A stretch of DNA of 64,000 bases from Legionella nautarum (GCF_001467895.1 NZ_LNYO01000013.1:352686-416685); one strand, 5' to 3'; positions 18,257 through 26,144 are shown, counted from the first letter of the stretch. Notes: generated by a model not told the origin, from the sequence alone. Translations and numbers: made by a program.

Positions 18257-19066
18257 CTATTCTTTAAGATATAACCAAAGTGTATTTCGAGATTTTATTC
18301 CCATCTCATCACGTATCAGCAAGCAAGTCCTATAATTTTCATGTTCAGGCAGAAGGTACGCATACATTTGCGTTGCATACAAATAACGCCAGCTTTTGGT
18401 ACTGGATAAACGGTGCTTTGCTAATGCACTGCGCCAGATGATGCGGATTTCTTCGTAAGATTTTAATTGAAGTAAGTTACCATTTTGTTGAGTGAGCCAG
18501 TTAAAAAGATTGAGTACCGCTTTCTGGTTTCCGGTTCGTACAGGTATGGTACGGTCAGTGGAATTAAAAGCAATATCTCGAGTTATCCAAAGTGAGTCTT
18601 CTCTAACTTGGATATGTGGCTTAATCAGAATTGCCTCTTTGAAGGTGAGTCCAAATTCTGTTTGTAATCCCATGATTACTCTGGCTATAGGATCTTGAAG
18701 CGACTTCCAAATATCTGGAGAGATTGTTTTCTTTCTCTTTTTTCTTGCTTTAGGTCTTGAGAGTTCGAGTGATTGATTATCAATATTAGCAATAGGACAA
18801 TTGTTCATCTGCAAAAAACGACGAATGATGGTCATGTATCGCATGATAGTGATTGGATTAATATTCTGTTTTTTCCAATAACGCACCAACTTATGAACCT
18901 GCTCAGATTGCAAAGCCTGCCATGAAGGTGGCATTTGCCGAATAACAAACAAGTCATCAATCATTTTATGAATGACATAAGCACGGTGTTTTCGATATAG
19001 GTACTTGCCTTGCCCATCCTGTTTAATTGGTCGATTAGCGAATTGTCTTAAGGATTGTGTACGCAT
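18257..19066 (-). CDS. Tyrosine-recombinase-like protein with altered active site
   Basis: 269 residues. An N-terminal SAM-like core-binding region (VHKLVRYWKKQNINPITIMRYMTIIRRFL) is followed by a catalytic-domain-like half. The second Arg (KSWRYLYATQMYAYLL) and the final Tyr (MGIKSRNTLWLYLKE) are in place. The first Arg position reads FGLTFKEAIL (Thr for Arg), the His of HxxR is Lys, and the His before the Tyr is Ile. It is therefore either a diverged subfamily (integrase_1-like proteins of integrative elements) or a non-cutting DNA-binding relative. It is not the main integrase, which lies at 22564-23808. Confidence 0.7.
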   Translation of the reverse strand: MRTQSLRQFANRPIKQDGQGKYLYRKHRAYVIHKMIDDLFVIRQMPPSWQALQSEQVHKLVRYWKKQNINPITIMRYMTIIRRFLQMNNCPIANIDNQSLELSRPKARKKRKKTISPDIWKSLQDPIARVIMGLQTEFGLTFKEAILIKPHIQVREDSLWITRDIAFNSTDRTIPVRTGNQKAVLNLFNWLTQQNGNLLQLKSYEEIRIIWRSALAKHRLSSTKSWRYLYATQMYAYLLPEHENYRTCLLIRDEMGIKSRNTLWLYLKE

Positions 19067-19098
19067 CTTCCTATCCGCAAAAATTAGTTAAAAAAAAA

Positions 19099-19660
19099 TT
19101 TGCCCTGTGTATTGTTTAGTGTTGGTCGAGCGGTTCACTCTCTGTTGAAACCCGGTAAAAACCGTAAAGCTCGAAGAAGGGGGCAAATCAATCGTTATAA
19201 GGCAAACGACCTCGCCTGTACTGCTATAGTTTTTTTGGTGGGTTTTTCTCCTTAATAAAATAAAGTAAACGAAAGTGATAAAGCAGGGCTTTATCTCTAA
19301 TCCATGGTCAAATGAAATGACTTAGAGTTCCGAAGAACTCCCCTTACCGAACGGTAAAGGTTCCTGAAGGGTTTCCCGACTATACGTCCAGCCACAAGGT
19401 TAGGGAATGAGAGTGGCTTAGCATAAGACGCCTAAGCGTTTCATCGGATTTTCACCGATTCATCAGTCATGCTTCATCTAAAAAATAGCAAAGTGCAGAT
19501 CTGGGGGCAAGAGCATTTCAGGAATATTTTGTCCTATCATATCTGGTGCGTCAGGACAAATAGTCTTTTAATGCTTGGTGTAGGCGAGTTAGCGATGTCG
19601 AATATTCCTGCGTCACTGCTGGAAAATGGCAGTGACGCAGAAAATATCGTGTTGGGTTTT
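19099..19660. ncRNA. Candidate large structured RNA (or structured DNA) in a gene-free region
   Basis: No convincing gene lies between 19067 and 19841. Instead there are many exact inverted repeats: ATTTGCCC 19099/GGGCAAAT 19182 enclosing TCGAGC 19127/GCTCGA 19170, GGTT 19133/AACC 19150 and CGGT 19154/ACCG 19162; TCGTT 19193/AACGA 19206; GATAAAGC 19278/GCTTTATC 19289; GAGTTC 19325/GAACTC 19335; TTACC/GGTAA near 19344-19357; AGCCAC 19390/GTGGCT 19413; ATCGG 19443/CCGAT 19455; CAGGAATATT 19519/AATATTCCTG 19601 enclosing TTTGTCCT 19528/AGGACAAA 19553; and CTGCGTCACTGC 19608/GCAGTGACGCAG 19629. Strand is unknown. It could be a large ornate RNA of mobile elements, a long leader of the defence operon, or a transfer/replication site. 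Confidence 0.55.
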
Positions 19661-19841
19661 GACCATCATTAATTTGAATAGTTTTCAAAAATCAATCTAA
19701 AGAAGTTTTTGGATTTTGTATTGTTTTTGATATGGAATGGTTAAATTTCGCATGGGAAGCAATCCCTCTTGAAATATAAAAAATCGACTCCATCTAACGG
19801 CAGTTAAACAATAAATATATGTACATACGGAGATGTTTACT

Positions 19842-20231
19842 ATGGCGAAAAAGCGTGTTTTCATTAGCTTCGATTATGACAATGACGCGTTCCTAAAAAC
19901 GGCATTAGTTGGGCAGTCCAAATATTCTGACAGTCCTTTTGAATTTGCCGATCATTCTATTAAAGAGCATTTAACAGGAGATTGGGTAAAGAAGGCAGAA
20001 CCGCGAATTAAGGGGGTTGATGTTGTGGTCGTGATTTGTGGGGAAAAAACTCACACTGCTTCTGGGGTTAGTGCCGAACTTAGGATTGCTCAACAACATA
20101 AAGTACCTTACTTCTTCCTCTCAGGATATTCTGATAGAACATGTACAAAACCAATTGGAGCGGCTCAATCCGATAAACTCTACAGGTGGACTTGGGACAA
20201 CTTGAAAGCTTTAATTAATGGGAGCCGCTGA
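19842..20231 (+). CDS. TIR-like domain protein (ThsB type) of a TIR-caspase defence pair
   Basis: 129 residues from the ATG at 19842, with CGGAG 9 bases upstream (the ATG at 19833 directly abuts that site and is unlikely). A single TIR-like domain: KRVFISFDYDND at the start, HSIKEHLTGDWVKKAEPRI, VDVVVVICGEKTHTASGVSAELRIAQQHKVPYFFLSG. The Glu of SAELRIA is the probable NADase/cyclase residue. This is the ThsB-like (DUF1863) group that makes a nucleotide signal upon phage infection. Its stop overlaps the start of the caspase-like gene by one base (TGATG), so the two proteins are made together. Confidence 0.88.
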   Translation: MAKKRVFISFDYDNDAFLKTALVGQSKYSDSPFEFADHSIKEHLTGDWVKKAEPRIKGVDVVVVICGEKTHTASGVSAELRIAQQHKVPYFFLSGYSDRTCTKPIGAAQSDKLYRWTWDNLKALINGSR

Positions 20232-21178
20232 TGCGTAAAGCACTTGTTATAGGAGTTGATAATTATCCATCTTCACCATTACGTGGATGCGTTAACGACG
20301 CAGCTGCAATTGCTGGTGTGTTAGAAGCAAATGGTGATGGCTCGCCTAACTTTGATGTACGGCTGATAACATCACCGAGCAATATGGTGGATAGAGCTTC
20401 CCTTCGTAAATCAATTCAAGAATTATTTGCCTCGAAGTGCGATGCTGCGTTGTTTTACTTCTCTGGTCATGGGCTGATTAAAAGCACCGGTGGTTTCTTG
20501 GTAACAACGGATTATGCTCAGTATGATGAAGGCGTTTCTATGGATGAGTTACTGTCTTATGCCAATCAGTCGCCTGCACAAGATAAAATAATCATACTCG
20601 ATTGCTGCCATTCTGGTGCAGCTGGTACACCGACAATGAATGAAAATAATATGTCTCAACTGAAGGAAGGTTTATCTGTTCTTACTGCAAGCAGAGATTC
20701 TGAGTCTGCGTTAGAAATAAATGGTCGTGGAGTTTTTACTTCGCTTGTTGTTGATGGTTTGAATGGTGGTGCTGCCGATCTACGAGGTCATGTCACTCCT
20801 GGTAGTATCTATGCCTATGTTGACCAAGCCCTTGGGCCATGGGATCAACGACCTATTTTTAAAACCAATGTGACACGGTTTACTTCTTTGCGCTCAATAA
20901 CACCTAGGGTGCCTTTGGAGAAACTGCGTAAGATAACAGAGTATTTCAAAACCCCATCGGATGAATTTCAACTTGATCCTAGTTATGAGTTTACTTCTGA
21001 TGCTCCGAACGATGAGCATGTTAAAATTTTCCAAGACCTGCAGAAATTCTTTAGTGTGGGGCTTGTTGTTCCTGTCGGAGAGGAGTTTATGTATTTTGCT
21101 GCAATGAATTCGAAATCCTGCCGTCTAACAGCCAGTGGTTACCAATACTGGCGGCTTGTGAATGATAAGCGTATTTAG
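20231..21178 (+). CDS. Caspase-like (C14) protease, effector of the TIR system
   Basis: 315 residues. Residues 1-200 form a caspase/metacaspase p20-like domain: RKALVIGVDNYPSSPLRGCVNDAAAIAGVL, catalytic His80 in YFSGHGLI, catalytic Cys126 in ILDCCHSGAAG. The last ~100 residues (from VPLEKLRKITEYF) form a separate domain that I do not recognise and which may sense the signal. With an upstream ThsB-like TIR gene this matches the recently described TIR-caspase (type IV Thoeris) arrangement, in which the TIR product activates the protease to kill the infected cell. The exact subtype is inference. Confidence 0.88.
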   Translation: MRKALVIGVDNYPSSPLRGCVNDAAAIAGVLEANGDGSPNFDVRLITSPSNMVDRASLRKSIQELFASKCDAALFYFSGHGLIKSTGGFLVTTDYAQYDEGVSMDELLSYANQSPAQDKIIILDCCHSGAAGTPTMNENNMSQLKEGLSVLTASRDSESALEINGRGVFTSLVVDGLNGGAADLRGHVTPGSIYAYVDQALGPWDQRPIFKTNVTRFTSLRSITPRVPLEKLRKITEYFKTPSDEFQLDPSYEFTSDAPNDEHVKIFQDLQKFFSVGLVVPVGEEFMYFAAMNSKSCRLTASGYQYWRLVNDKRI

Positions 21179-21238
21179 ATGGTTGTTTAAAGTGCCAATT
21201 TTATAGCAGTATAAATAATCTTGGCTGCTAGGTTTTAT

Positions 21239-21271
21239 TTTGAACTTTCCGGAAATCCCGGAGAGTTCAAA
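21239..21271 (+). terminator. Strong hairpin after the TIR-caspase operon
   Basis: 14-base-pair stem (TTTGAACTTTCCGG pairs with CCGGAGAGTTCAAA, one G-T pair) with a 5-base loop, 61 bases after the stop. No T-run follows, so termination is probable but not certain. The rest of 21179-21541 holds only the GGACCGC palindrome. Confidence 0.5.
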
Positions 21272-21397
21272 TGATTATAATTTCAGCCAACGACATATTG
21301 GTGAAAAATCTGCGCAAATTGTCGAGAATAAGATAATTTCTTTATTTATTGTTGTTTCTTGAATTTGGCACTCACTGTGTACCAAATTAGTTTTAAA

Positions 21398-21420
21398 TAT
21401 GGACCGCGGTGCGGTCCATA
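21398..21420. repeat. GGACCGC palindrome, intergenic copy
   Basis: TATGGACCGC / GCGGTCCATA with a 3-base centre. A shorter copy with the same 7-base arms (GGACCGC-ACT-GCGGTCC, 22271-22287) lies inside the DUF1016 gene next door. Confidence 0.5.
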
Positions 21421-21541
21421 ACTCGATTCGTAATTATATCTGCTCTGTGTTTATAGCTTGCATATGGATAACTTAAGCAGAATCAATTAATTCCATATAC
21501 ATTTAGAACATTGTGTGTATTGTATTCAAGTATTGCTAATT

Positions 21542-22567
21542 CTACTCATCACAGCCAGGTAATTCATTTAAAATAGCACGCTCACGTTCTAATTCAGATC
21601 GAAGCTCTTCTTCTGTTGGTAAATAATGCAAATACTTGGAAGCAAAGAGCTGTTTGCTTTCGGTTAATACCGAGTATTTAGCAACAGCCTCACTTTTCTC
21701 ACTACATAAAATTAAACCGATGGTTGGGTTGTCGTCAGCGTCTTTGCGATGTTGATCATAAATTCTTACGTAAGTATCCATTTGCCCTACATCTTGATGA
21801 GTCAGTTTACCTATTTTTAAGTCAATAAGAAGGAAGCATTTTAGTTTATAGTTGTAAAACACTAAATCGATGTAAAAATCTTGATCTTCTGTGGCGATTC
21901 GTTGCTGGCGTGCTACAAAAGCAAAGCCTTTTCCGAGCTCTAGTAAAAACTGTTGAAGGTTATTGATCAACGCTTGTTCTAAGTTACTTTCTAATGTTGA
22001 AGCGTAGGGTAAATTCAAAAATTCTAAAATATAGGGATCGCGCAAATAATCTTTTGGGGTGTTTTTTAATTCATCGGTACGGGCTTTCGCTTCATCAATT
22101 ACAGGCTGTTTTTCTTTACTAGATAATAATCGCTCATAATACAGTTTATCTATCTGTCGTTCTAGTGCTCTGGTACTCCAAGACTGTTCTATCGCTTCTT
22201 TCATATACCATTCACGAGCTACTTTATTTTCTACACTTAATAGAGCGCGATAATGTGTCCAGCTTAATTCGGACCGCACTGCGGTCCAAATTGGATAGGC
22301 CAAGTAAAAGGTTCGCATTCTTCTCAAATTGCGTTCATTAAAACCTTTGCCAAACTCAGATTGCAATTGTTTAGAAAGATGTTTTAATTGATATTCTCCA
22401 TAAGTAGCATGTTTTGCACCCTGTTGCTCATGTTCAATAATTAAACGACCGACATTCCAATAAGCTTGCACCATAGTATGGTTAACTGTCTTCTGTAGAT
22501 GGTCTCGTGCTTGATTCAGTATAGAACGAATCGCCGTAAGCAATTCTGGCATTTCAAGCATACTCAT
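21542..22567 (-). CDS. PDDEXK nuclease-like protein, DUF1016 (YhcG) family
   Basis: 341 residues. The N-terminal DUF1016_N region has the usual VNHTMVQAYWNVGRLIIEHEQQG and FGKGFNERNLRRMRTFYLAYP, followed by LSWTHYRALLSV. The C-terminal PDDEXK-type core shows FVARQQRIATEDQDFYIDLVFYNYKLKCFLLIDLKIGKLTHQDVGQM, where D (DFYIDLV) and DLK are the expected metal-binding residues. The family is linked to mobile islands, toxins and defence, with an uncertain role. Its ATG overlaps the integrase stop (ATGA), so it is expressed with the integrase. A GGACCGC palindrome lies within the gene (22271-22287). Confidence 0.88.
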   Translation of the reverse strand: MSMLEMPELLTAIRSILNQARDHLQKTVNHTMVQAYWNVGRLIIEHEQQGAKHATYGEYQLKHLSKQLQSEFGKGFNERNLRRMRTFYLAYPIWTAVRSELSWTHYRALLSVENKVAREWYMKEAIEQSWSTRALERQIDKLYYERLLSSKEKQPVIDEAKARTDELKNTPKDYLRDPYILEFLNLPYASTLESNLEQALINNLQQFLLELGKGFAFVARQQRIATEDQDFYIDLVFYNYKLKCFLLIDLKIGKLTHQDVGQMDTYVRIYDQHRKDADDNPTIGLILCSEKSEAVAKYSVLTESKQLFASKYLHYLPTEEELRSELERERAILNELPGCDE

Positions 22568-23808
22568 TTCAAAAACTCCGTTTTTGTAGGTTGGATGGCA
22601 ATAACATCAGCTGATTTTACTACACCCATGCATTTTAAAATATAATCTGTAATAAGCTGCATAGGCTTTCGTAGCCGCTCAACATCAACAATAATATATC
22701 CAGCAGTTACATCATTACTCATCTTATGGTTCATTAAACGCTTCAATGCATAAGCAGGGATATCCAGACTTTCTGCAATGGTGATAAAAGTACGCCTCAA
22801 ATCATGTACAGTAAAATGAACACCGGAATTTTTTATCACATGCGCCATTGTCTTACGCGGTTCAATAATATGACCTGCAGCCCCCGGTCCTGGGAAAACA
22901 TAGTCGTTGGTTGCTTTTCCTTTTCTGGCAATCAGCAAATCATAAAGAAAGTCAGAAAGGGGGAGGGTGTGGGATTCATTATTTTTGGTTTTATTGATAG
23001 TAAATGATTTTGCTTTTAAGTCGAGATCAGACCATTTCAAAGTCGCTGCTTCTTGTCGGCGTAGACCTGTTAATAAGATTAAAAGCAGATAGTCGCGTAA
23101 TGTATCATTTTGGATTTGTTGTAGCCCAGCATACCATGCGGCTAGTTCATGAGATTTTATATAGGTTTTTCGTCTTTCGATGTGGTACCAGGCGCGTGTT
23201 TGTGAAAGGCGTTTTACTGGGTTATCGATGAAAAGAGAGTGACCACTATTGTCTTCATACTGGCCAGCTGCAAAATTGAATAAAGCTCTTAGAATTCGCA
23301 TGGCTAAATTAGCATAGGCTTCTCCATGCTCATTGCCCAGCTTTTCGTGGTATTTAGCTATGCGATCTCTAGTGATCGATAACATAGGTTTACTCTTCCA
23401 GCTCGTGAAGGCTTTATCTAATATGTGTTTGTAATTGTCTATAGTTCTGGGCTTTAAGTTCTTTCTGGTTTTTAGGTAGTCTTTAAATACTTGATTCAAA
23501 GTTATATCTCGAACCTCAGTTGCCTTCTTCTCAGCAACTGGATCAATGCCCATGGCGATTTGCCCTAAAAGATGAAGGGCTTTGTTTTTTGCCATTTCAG
23601 CAGTCAATTCTGGGTAATGCCCTAAAGTAATGCGACAACGTTTCTTATTTATAAATTTTTCAACGAAAAAGGCTTTTGCTCCTCCCGAGGTCACACGTAT
23701 GCCGAAGCCTTTCAGGTTGTCATCGTAATATCTTTTTTGTGTGGTTTTTCCTACTTCCGTTGCTTGAGGAAGAGGGAGGTTTTCTACGTTTGTTTTGGTT
23801 ATTTTCAT
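22564..23808 (-). CDS. int: Tyrosine-type integrase of the island (P4-like, DUF4102 arm domain)
   Basis: 414 residues. The N-terminal arm-binding DUF4102 region (YDDNLKGFGIRVTSGGAKAFFVEK, ITLGHYPELTAEMAKNKA) is followed by a core-binding region and a full catalytic domain: Arg in LTGLRRQEAATLKW, HDLRRTFITIAESL (HxxR), and LMNHKMSNDVTAGYI with His and the Tyr nucleophile. It starts 155 bases inside attR, so it lies at the end away from the intact tRNA. Together with attL and attR it can excise the 13.8-kb island. The promoter is visible at 23869-23897. Confidence 0.95.
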   Translation of the reverse strand: MKITKTNVENLPLPQATEVGKTTQKRYYDDNLKGFGIRVTSGGAKAFFVEKFINKKRCRITLGHYPELTAEMAKNKALHLLGQIAMGIDPVAEKKATEVRDITLNQVFKDYLKTRKNLKPRTIDNYKHILDKAFTSWKSKPMLSITRDRIAKYHEKLGNEHGEAYANLAMRILRALFNFAAGQYEDNSGHSLFIDNPVKRLSQTRAWYHIERRKTYIKSHELAAWYAGLQQIQNDTLRDYLLLILLTGLRRQEAATLKWSDLDLKAKSFTINKTKNNESHTLPLSDFLYDLLIARKGKATNDYVFPGPGAAGHIIEPRKTMAHVIKNSGVHFTVHDLRRTFITIAESLDIPAYALKRLMNHKMSNDVTAGYIIVDVERLRKPMQLITDYILKCMGVVKSADVIAIQPTKTEFLK

Positions 23809-23833
23809 AATTAACTTTACACTCGTTTTTGAA

Positions 23834-23842
23834 TGTGTCGCA
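23834..23842 (+). repeat. TGTGTCGCA copy, candidate integrase arm site (right)
   Basis: Matches nine of the ten bases of the two left-end TGTGTCGCAG repeats at 10258 and 10269. It lies in the integrase leader, where binding could also allow self-regulation. Confidence 0.35.
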
Positions 23843-23868
23843 CAATTATTTAAAATTCATTAATAGAA

Positions 23869-23897
23869 CTTATAACGTAATAACGCTGTAACATCAA
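23869..23897 (-). promoter_or_regulatory. Promoter of the integrase-DUF1016 operon
   Basis: Minus strand: TTGATG (23897-23892), 17-base spacer, TATAAG (23874-23869), about 60 bases before the integrase ATG. Confidence 0.5.
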
Positions 23898-23962
23898 GTA
23901 AATAAAAGGAAATTAAAAGAATTTAAAAAAGTATCTAATTGGCTAAAACCCATAATTTACTA

Positions 23963-24024
23963 ATTCGTAATCAATAGGTCCGCGGTTCGATTCCGCGCAA
24001 CGGCATCAGTGAAATCAATGGGTT
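23963..24024 (+). repeat. attR: 62-bp direct repeat of the tRNA-Thr 3' end
   Basis: Copy of 10168-10229 with four mismatches; it includes the second half of the anticodon arm and the whole T-arm and 3' acceptor strand of tRNA-Thr. Its T-stem is CGCGG/CCGCG where attL has TGCGG/CCGCA. It should be the original chromosomal 3' end, displaced by integration. Confidence 0.93.
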
Positions 24025-24361
24025 AAAGAAAAAATTTATTACCACGGTTTGGACACGAATTGCGACATCCTCTGCTTTTGGGATTATGATTGATGTTAGC
24101 CTTTTTTCGTTAGTGGCGTTTTATGGCATTGTACCAACTGAAAAACTTGGAAGCGTAATCTTATATGAAGATGCTTATAAAATATCCTACGAAGTACTAT
24201 TAACCCCCGTTTCAATTTTGCTCATTTACTTCCTTAAAGTAAAAGAAAAAGTGGATATCTATGATGAATTATCGAACTTAAATCCGTTTAGAATCAATAC
24301 CAATTATAAATTCAGTGCAAATAAATTTGATGAAAATTATACGAAACCCAAAGGGGAGTAA
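24020..24361 (+). pseudogene. 3' remnant of a YhhQ/VUT-type queuosine-precursor transporter
   Basis: The reading frame is open through attR and encodes the C-terminal end of a VUT (YhhQ) transporter: KFITTVWTRIATSSAFGIMID, VSLFSLVAFYGIVP, then YKISYEVLLTPVSILLIYFLKVKEKVDIYDE. The N-terminal two thirds, with most of the membrane helices, are missing. No ribosome site and no start suited to a whole protein remain; an ATG at 24086 would give a 91-residue piece only. An earlier deletion or integration at this tRNA probably removed the front. The deaminase gene follows 2 bases after the stop and may have been its operon partner. Confidence 0.7.
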
Positions 24362-24363
24362 CA

Positions 24364-24825
24364 ATGGATAAATACATTTTTGATTTTATGGCAGCAACAA
24401 TTGAAGTAGCCTCATCAAACCCTATTGCGCCTTTCGGCGCAATCATTGTTTATGATAATAAAGATATTCTTTTGAAATCCGTAAATAGTGCGCACCATCA
24501 CCCTCTAATGCATGGTGAATTATCAGTTATACATACCTTGTTTAATAATGGTTTTAATAGCGATGTGAGTAAATTAAGTCTTTATACAACAGCTGAGCCA
24601 TGTCCTATGTGTGCTGCTGCAATTTATTGGGCGATGATTCCTAAAGTAATTTATGGGACATCTATCTCATTTTTGCATGAATTGTTTGGGCGACAAATAC
24701 AAGTTAGTGCGGAAGAAATTTTATCAAAGACACCTGATTTTTATAGTTGCCATCTAATTGGAGGGATAATGGAGGATAAATGTAATCAATTGTTTGTTGA
24801 AGCAAAGAAATTAAGAGCATTATGA
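24364..24825 (+). CDS. Nucleoside/guanine deaminase-like zinc enzyme
   Basis: 153 residues of the cytidine-deaminase-like fold. Zinc and catalytic residues: HGELSVIHTL (His and proton-shuttling Glu; Gly replaces the common Ala) and TAEPCPMCAAAIYWAMIPKVIYG (two Cys). The general form fits guanine deaminase and related nucleoside deaminases; the substrate cannot be fixed. The N-terminal FGAIIVYDNKDILLKSVNS is typical. A GGGGAG site lies just before the ATG. The upstream transporter remnant handles deazapurines in intact relatives, so a purine-type substrate is plausible. Confidence 0.85.
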   Translation: MDKYIFDFMAATIEVASSNPIAPFGAIIVYDNKDILLKSVNSAHHHPLMHGELSVIHTLFNNGFNSDVSKLSLYTTAEPCPMCAAAIYWAMIPKVIYGTSISFLHELFGRQIQVSAEEILSKTPDFYSCHLIGGIMEDKCNQLFVEAKKLRAL

Positions 24826-24832
24826 TCAATAT

Positions 24833-25202
24833 CACCGGAAAACAGTAATAAGGATTTGCGTGCAAGCAATTCTCGAAACTTGTGGTCATCCTTTTTTTCT
24901 GAGCTTCTCAGCAACCCACAGCACTTCAATATATACTGACTCGGTATCGAAATGGGCTTGTATACCGCCGAAAATTTGCCCCTAGCCATTTTTTAAAAAT
25001 ACTGAGAATTCTTTGTCTCTAGGCTCGTTATAATAGGTTATATTTGGTTATGATTGCAGTGGCAATATGTGTATTGATTTTAGTGGCAATCTAGTGGCCC
25101 GAGATGCCAAGAAACTATGGTTTACGGCAACAAGCGGTTCAACTATTGATTTAAGCTAACCAATAAATTTTATTATCCTTATTTGTCAAATGTAGAGATC
25201 TT
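24833..25202. other. Gene-free stretch with AGTGGCAAT repeats
   Basis: No convincing gene. AGTGGCAAT occurs at 25058 and 25082 (24 bases apart) with a partial AGTGGCCC at 25093. Repeats of this kind occur at the ends of some insertion sequences, so this may be a decayed element end. Nothing else that I can support. Confidence 0.35.
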
Positions 25203-26069
25203 ATGGATAAAGTAAAAATTGACAAGAACTTAGTCCAAAAGCTGATTTCCGAGCAATTTCCGCAATGGGAATCATTGCCAATACATCCAGTTGCTCAAAG
25301 TGGTTGGGATAATCGAACCTTTCATTTAGGCGAAGAAATGGTGATTCGTTTGCCTAGCGACCTGCATTATGAGCCACAAATAAATAAAGAATATCAATGG
25401 TTGCCTTGGCTGTCTAAACAACTCTCATTTCAAATCACGCAACCTATTGCACTTGGAAAACCATCACCCGTTTATCCCTTGCATTGGAGCATCAATCGTT
25501 GGATTGAAGGGGAGTCTGCTTCTAGACAGAATATCCATGATATCAAATCATTCGCGGAAGCATTAGGAAACTGTTTAAGACAATTTCAATCTATAGATGC
25601 GACAAATGGCCCTTTAGCTGGTGCACATAATTTTTATAGGGGCAGTTCGTTAAAGGCTTATGATCATGAAATGCAACTTGCGATTCTTAAAATTAAAAAC
25701 GTTAATGAACAAAGCCTGGCAAAATCATTATGGCAACGGGCACTCTATTCTGAATGGCGTTTAAAACCTGTGTGGGTTCATGGAGACATAGCCGTCGGAA
25801 ATATTTTAGTTCGTCATGGAAGTCTGTGTGCTATTATCGATTTCGGCCAACTTGCTGTCGGTGATCCTGCCTGTGATTTGGTAATCGCGTGGAATTTTTT
25901 TTCTAGCGAAGAACGAAAAGTATTTAAAAATGCAGTTCAATTGGATAATGATACCTGGATGCGAGCCTTAGGCTGGGCATTTTGGAAAACCTTATGTTGG
26001 CCAATTAAAGAAACTGATGTAGAACAGGTTTTGCATGAAATTTATACGGATTATGATGCGCTTAAATAA
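25203..26069 (+). CDS. Aminoglycoside phosphotransferase (APH) family kinase
   Basis: 288 residues. APH/choline kinase fold with WDNRTFHLGEEMVIRLPS (nucleotide-binding region with the conserved Arg/Lys), the catalytic loop VWVHGDIAVGNILVRHG (HGDxxxxN) and the metal-binding IDFGQLAVGDPACDL. Such proteins phosphorylate aminoglycosides, macrolides or unrelated small metabolites, and the substrate cannot be read from sequence. It is the first of a run of four genes for small-molecule phosphorylation or acetylation right next to the island. Confidence 0.88.
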   Translation: MDKVKIDKNLVQKLISEQFPQWESLPIHPVAQSGWDNRTFHLGEEMVIRLPSDLHYEPQINKEYQWLPWLSKQLSFQITQPIALGKPSPVYPLHWSINRWIEGESASRQNIHDIKSFAEALGNCLRQFQSIDATNGPLAGAHNFYRGSSLKAYDHEMQLAILKIKNVNEQSLAKSLWQRALYSEWRLKPVWVHGDIAVGNILVRHGSLCAIIDFGQLAVGDPACDLVIAWNFFSSEERKVFKNAVQLDNDTWMRALGWAFWKTLCWPIKETDVEQVLHEIYTDYDALK

Positions 26070-26144
26070 ACATGTCGGAAGTATTTATGGGATAGACACC
26101 AGTACAAATCAATGTTTTATAGCAACCCTTTGAGTTTTTAATCA

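Noticed and set aside
19469-19672. 67-residue plus-strand frame in the structured region
   Set aside because: It has no ribosome site, no recognisable motif, and runs through three exact stems, so RNA or DNA structure explains the sequence better.
24786-24989. 67-residue minus-strand frame
   Set aside because: It overlaps the 3' end of the deaminase gene on the other strand, and has no clear start site or recognised family.
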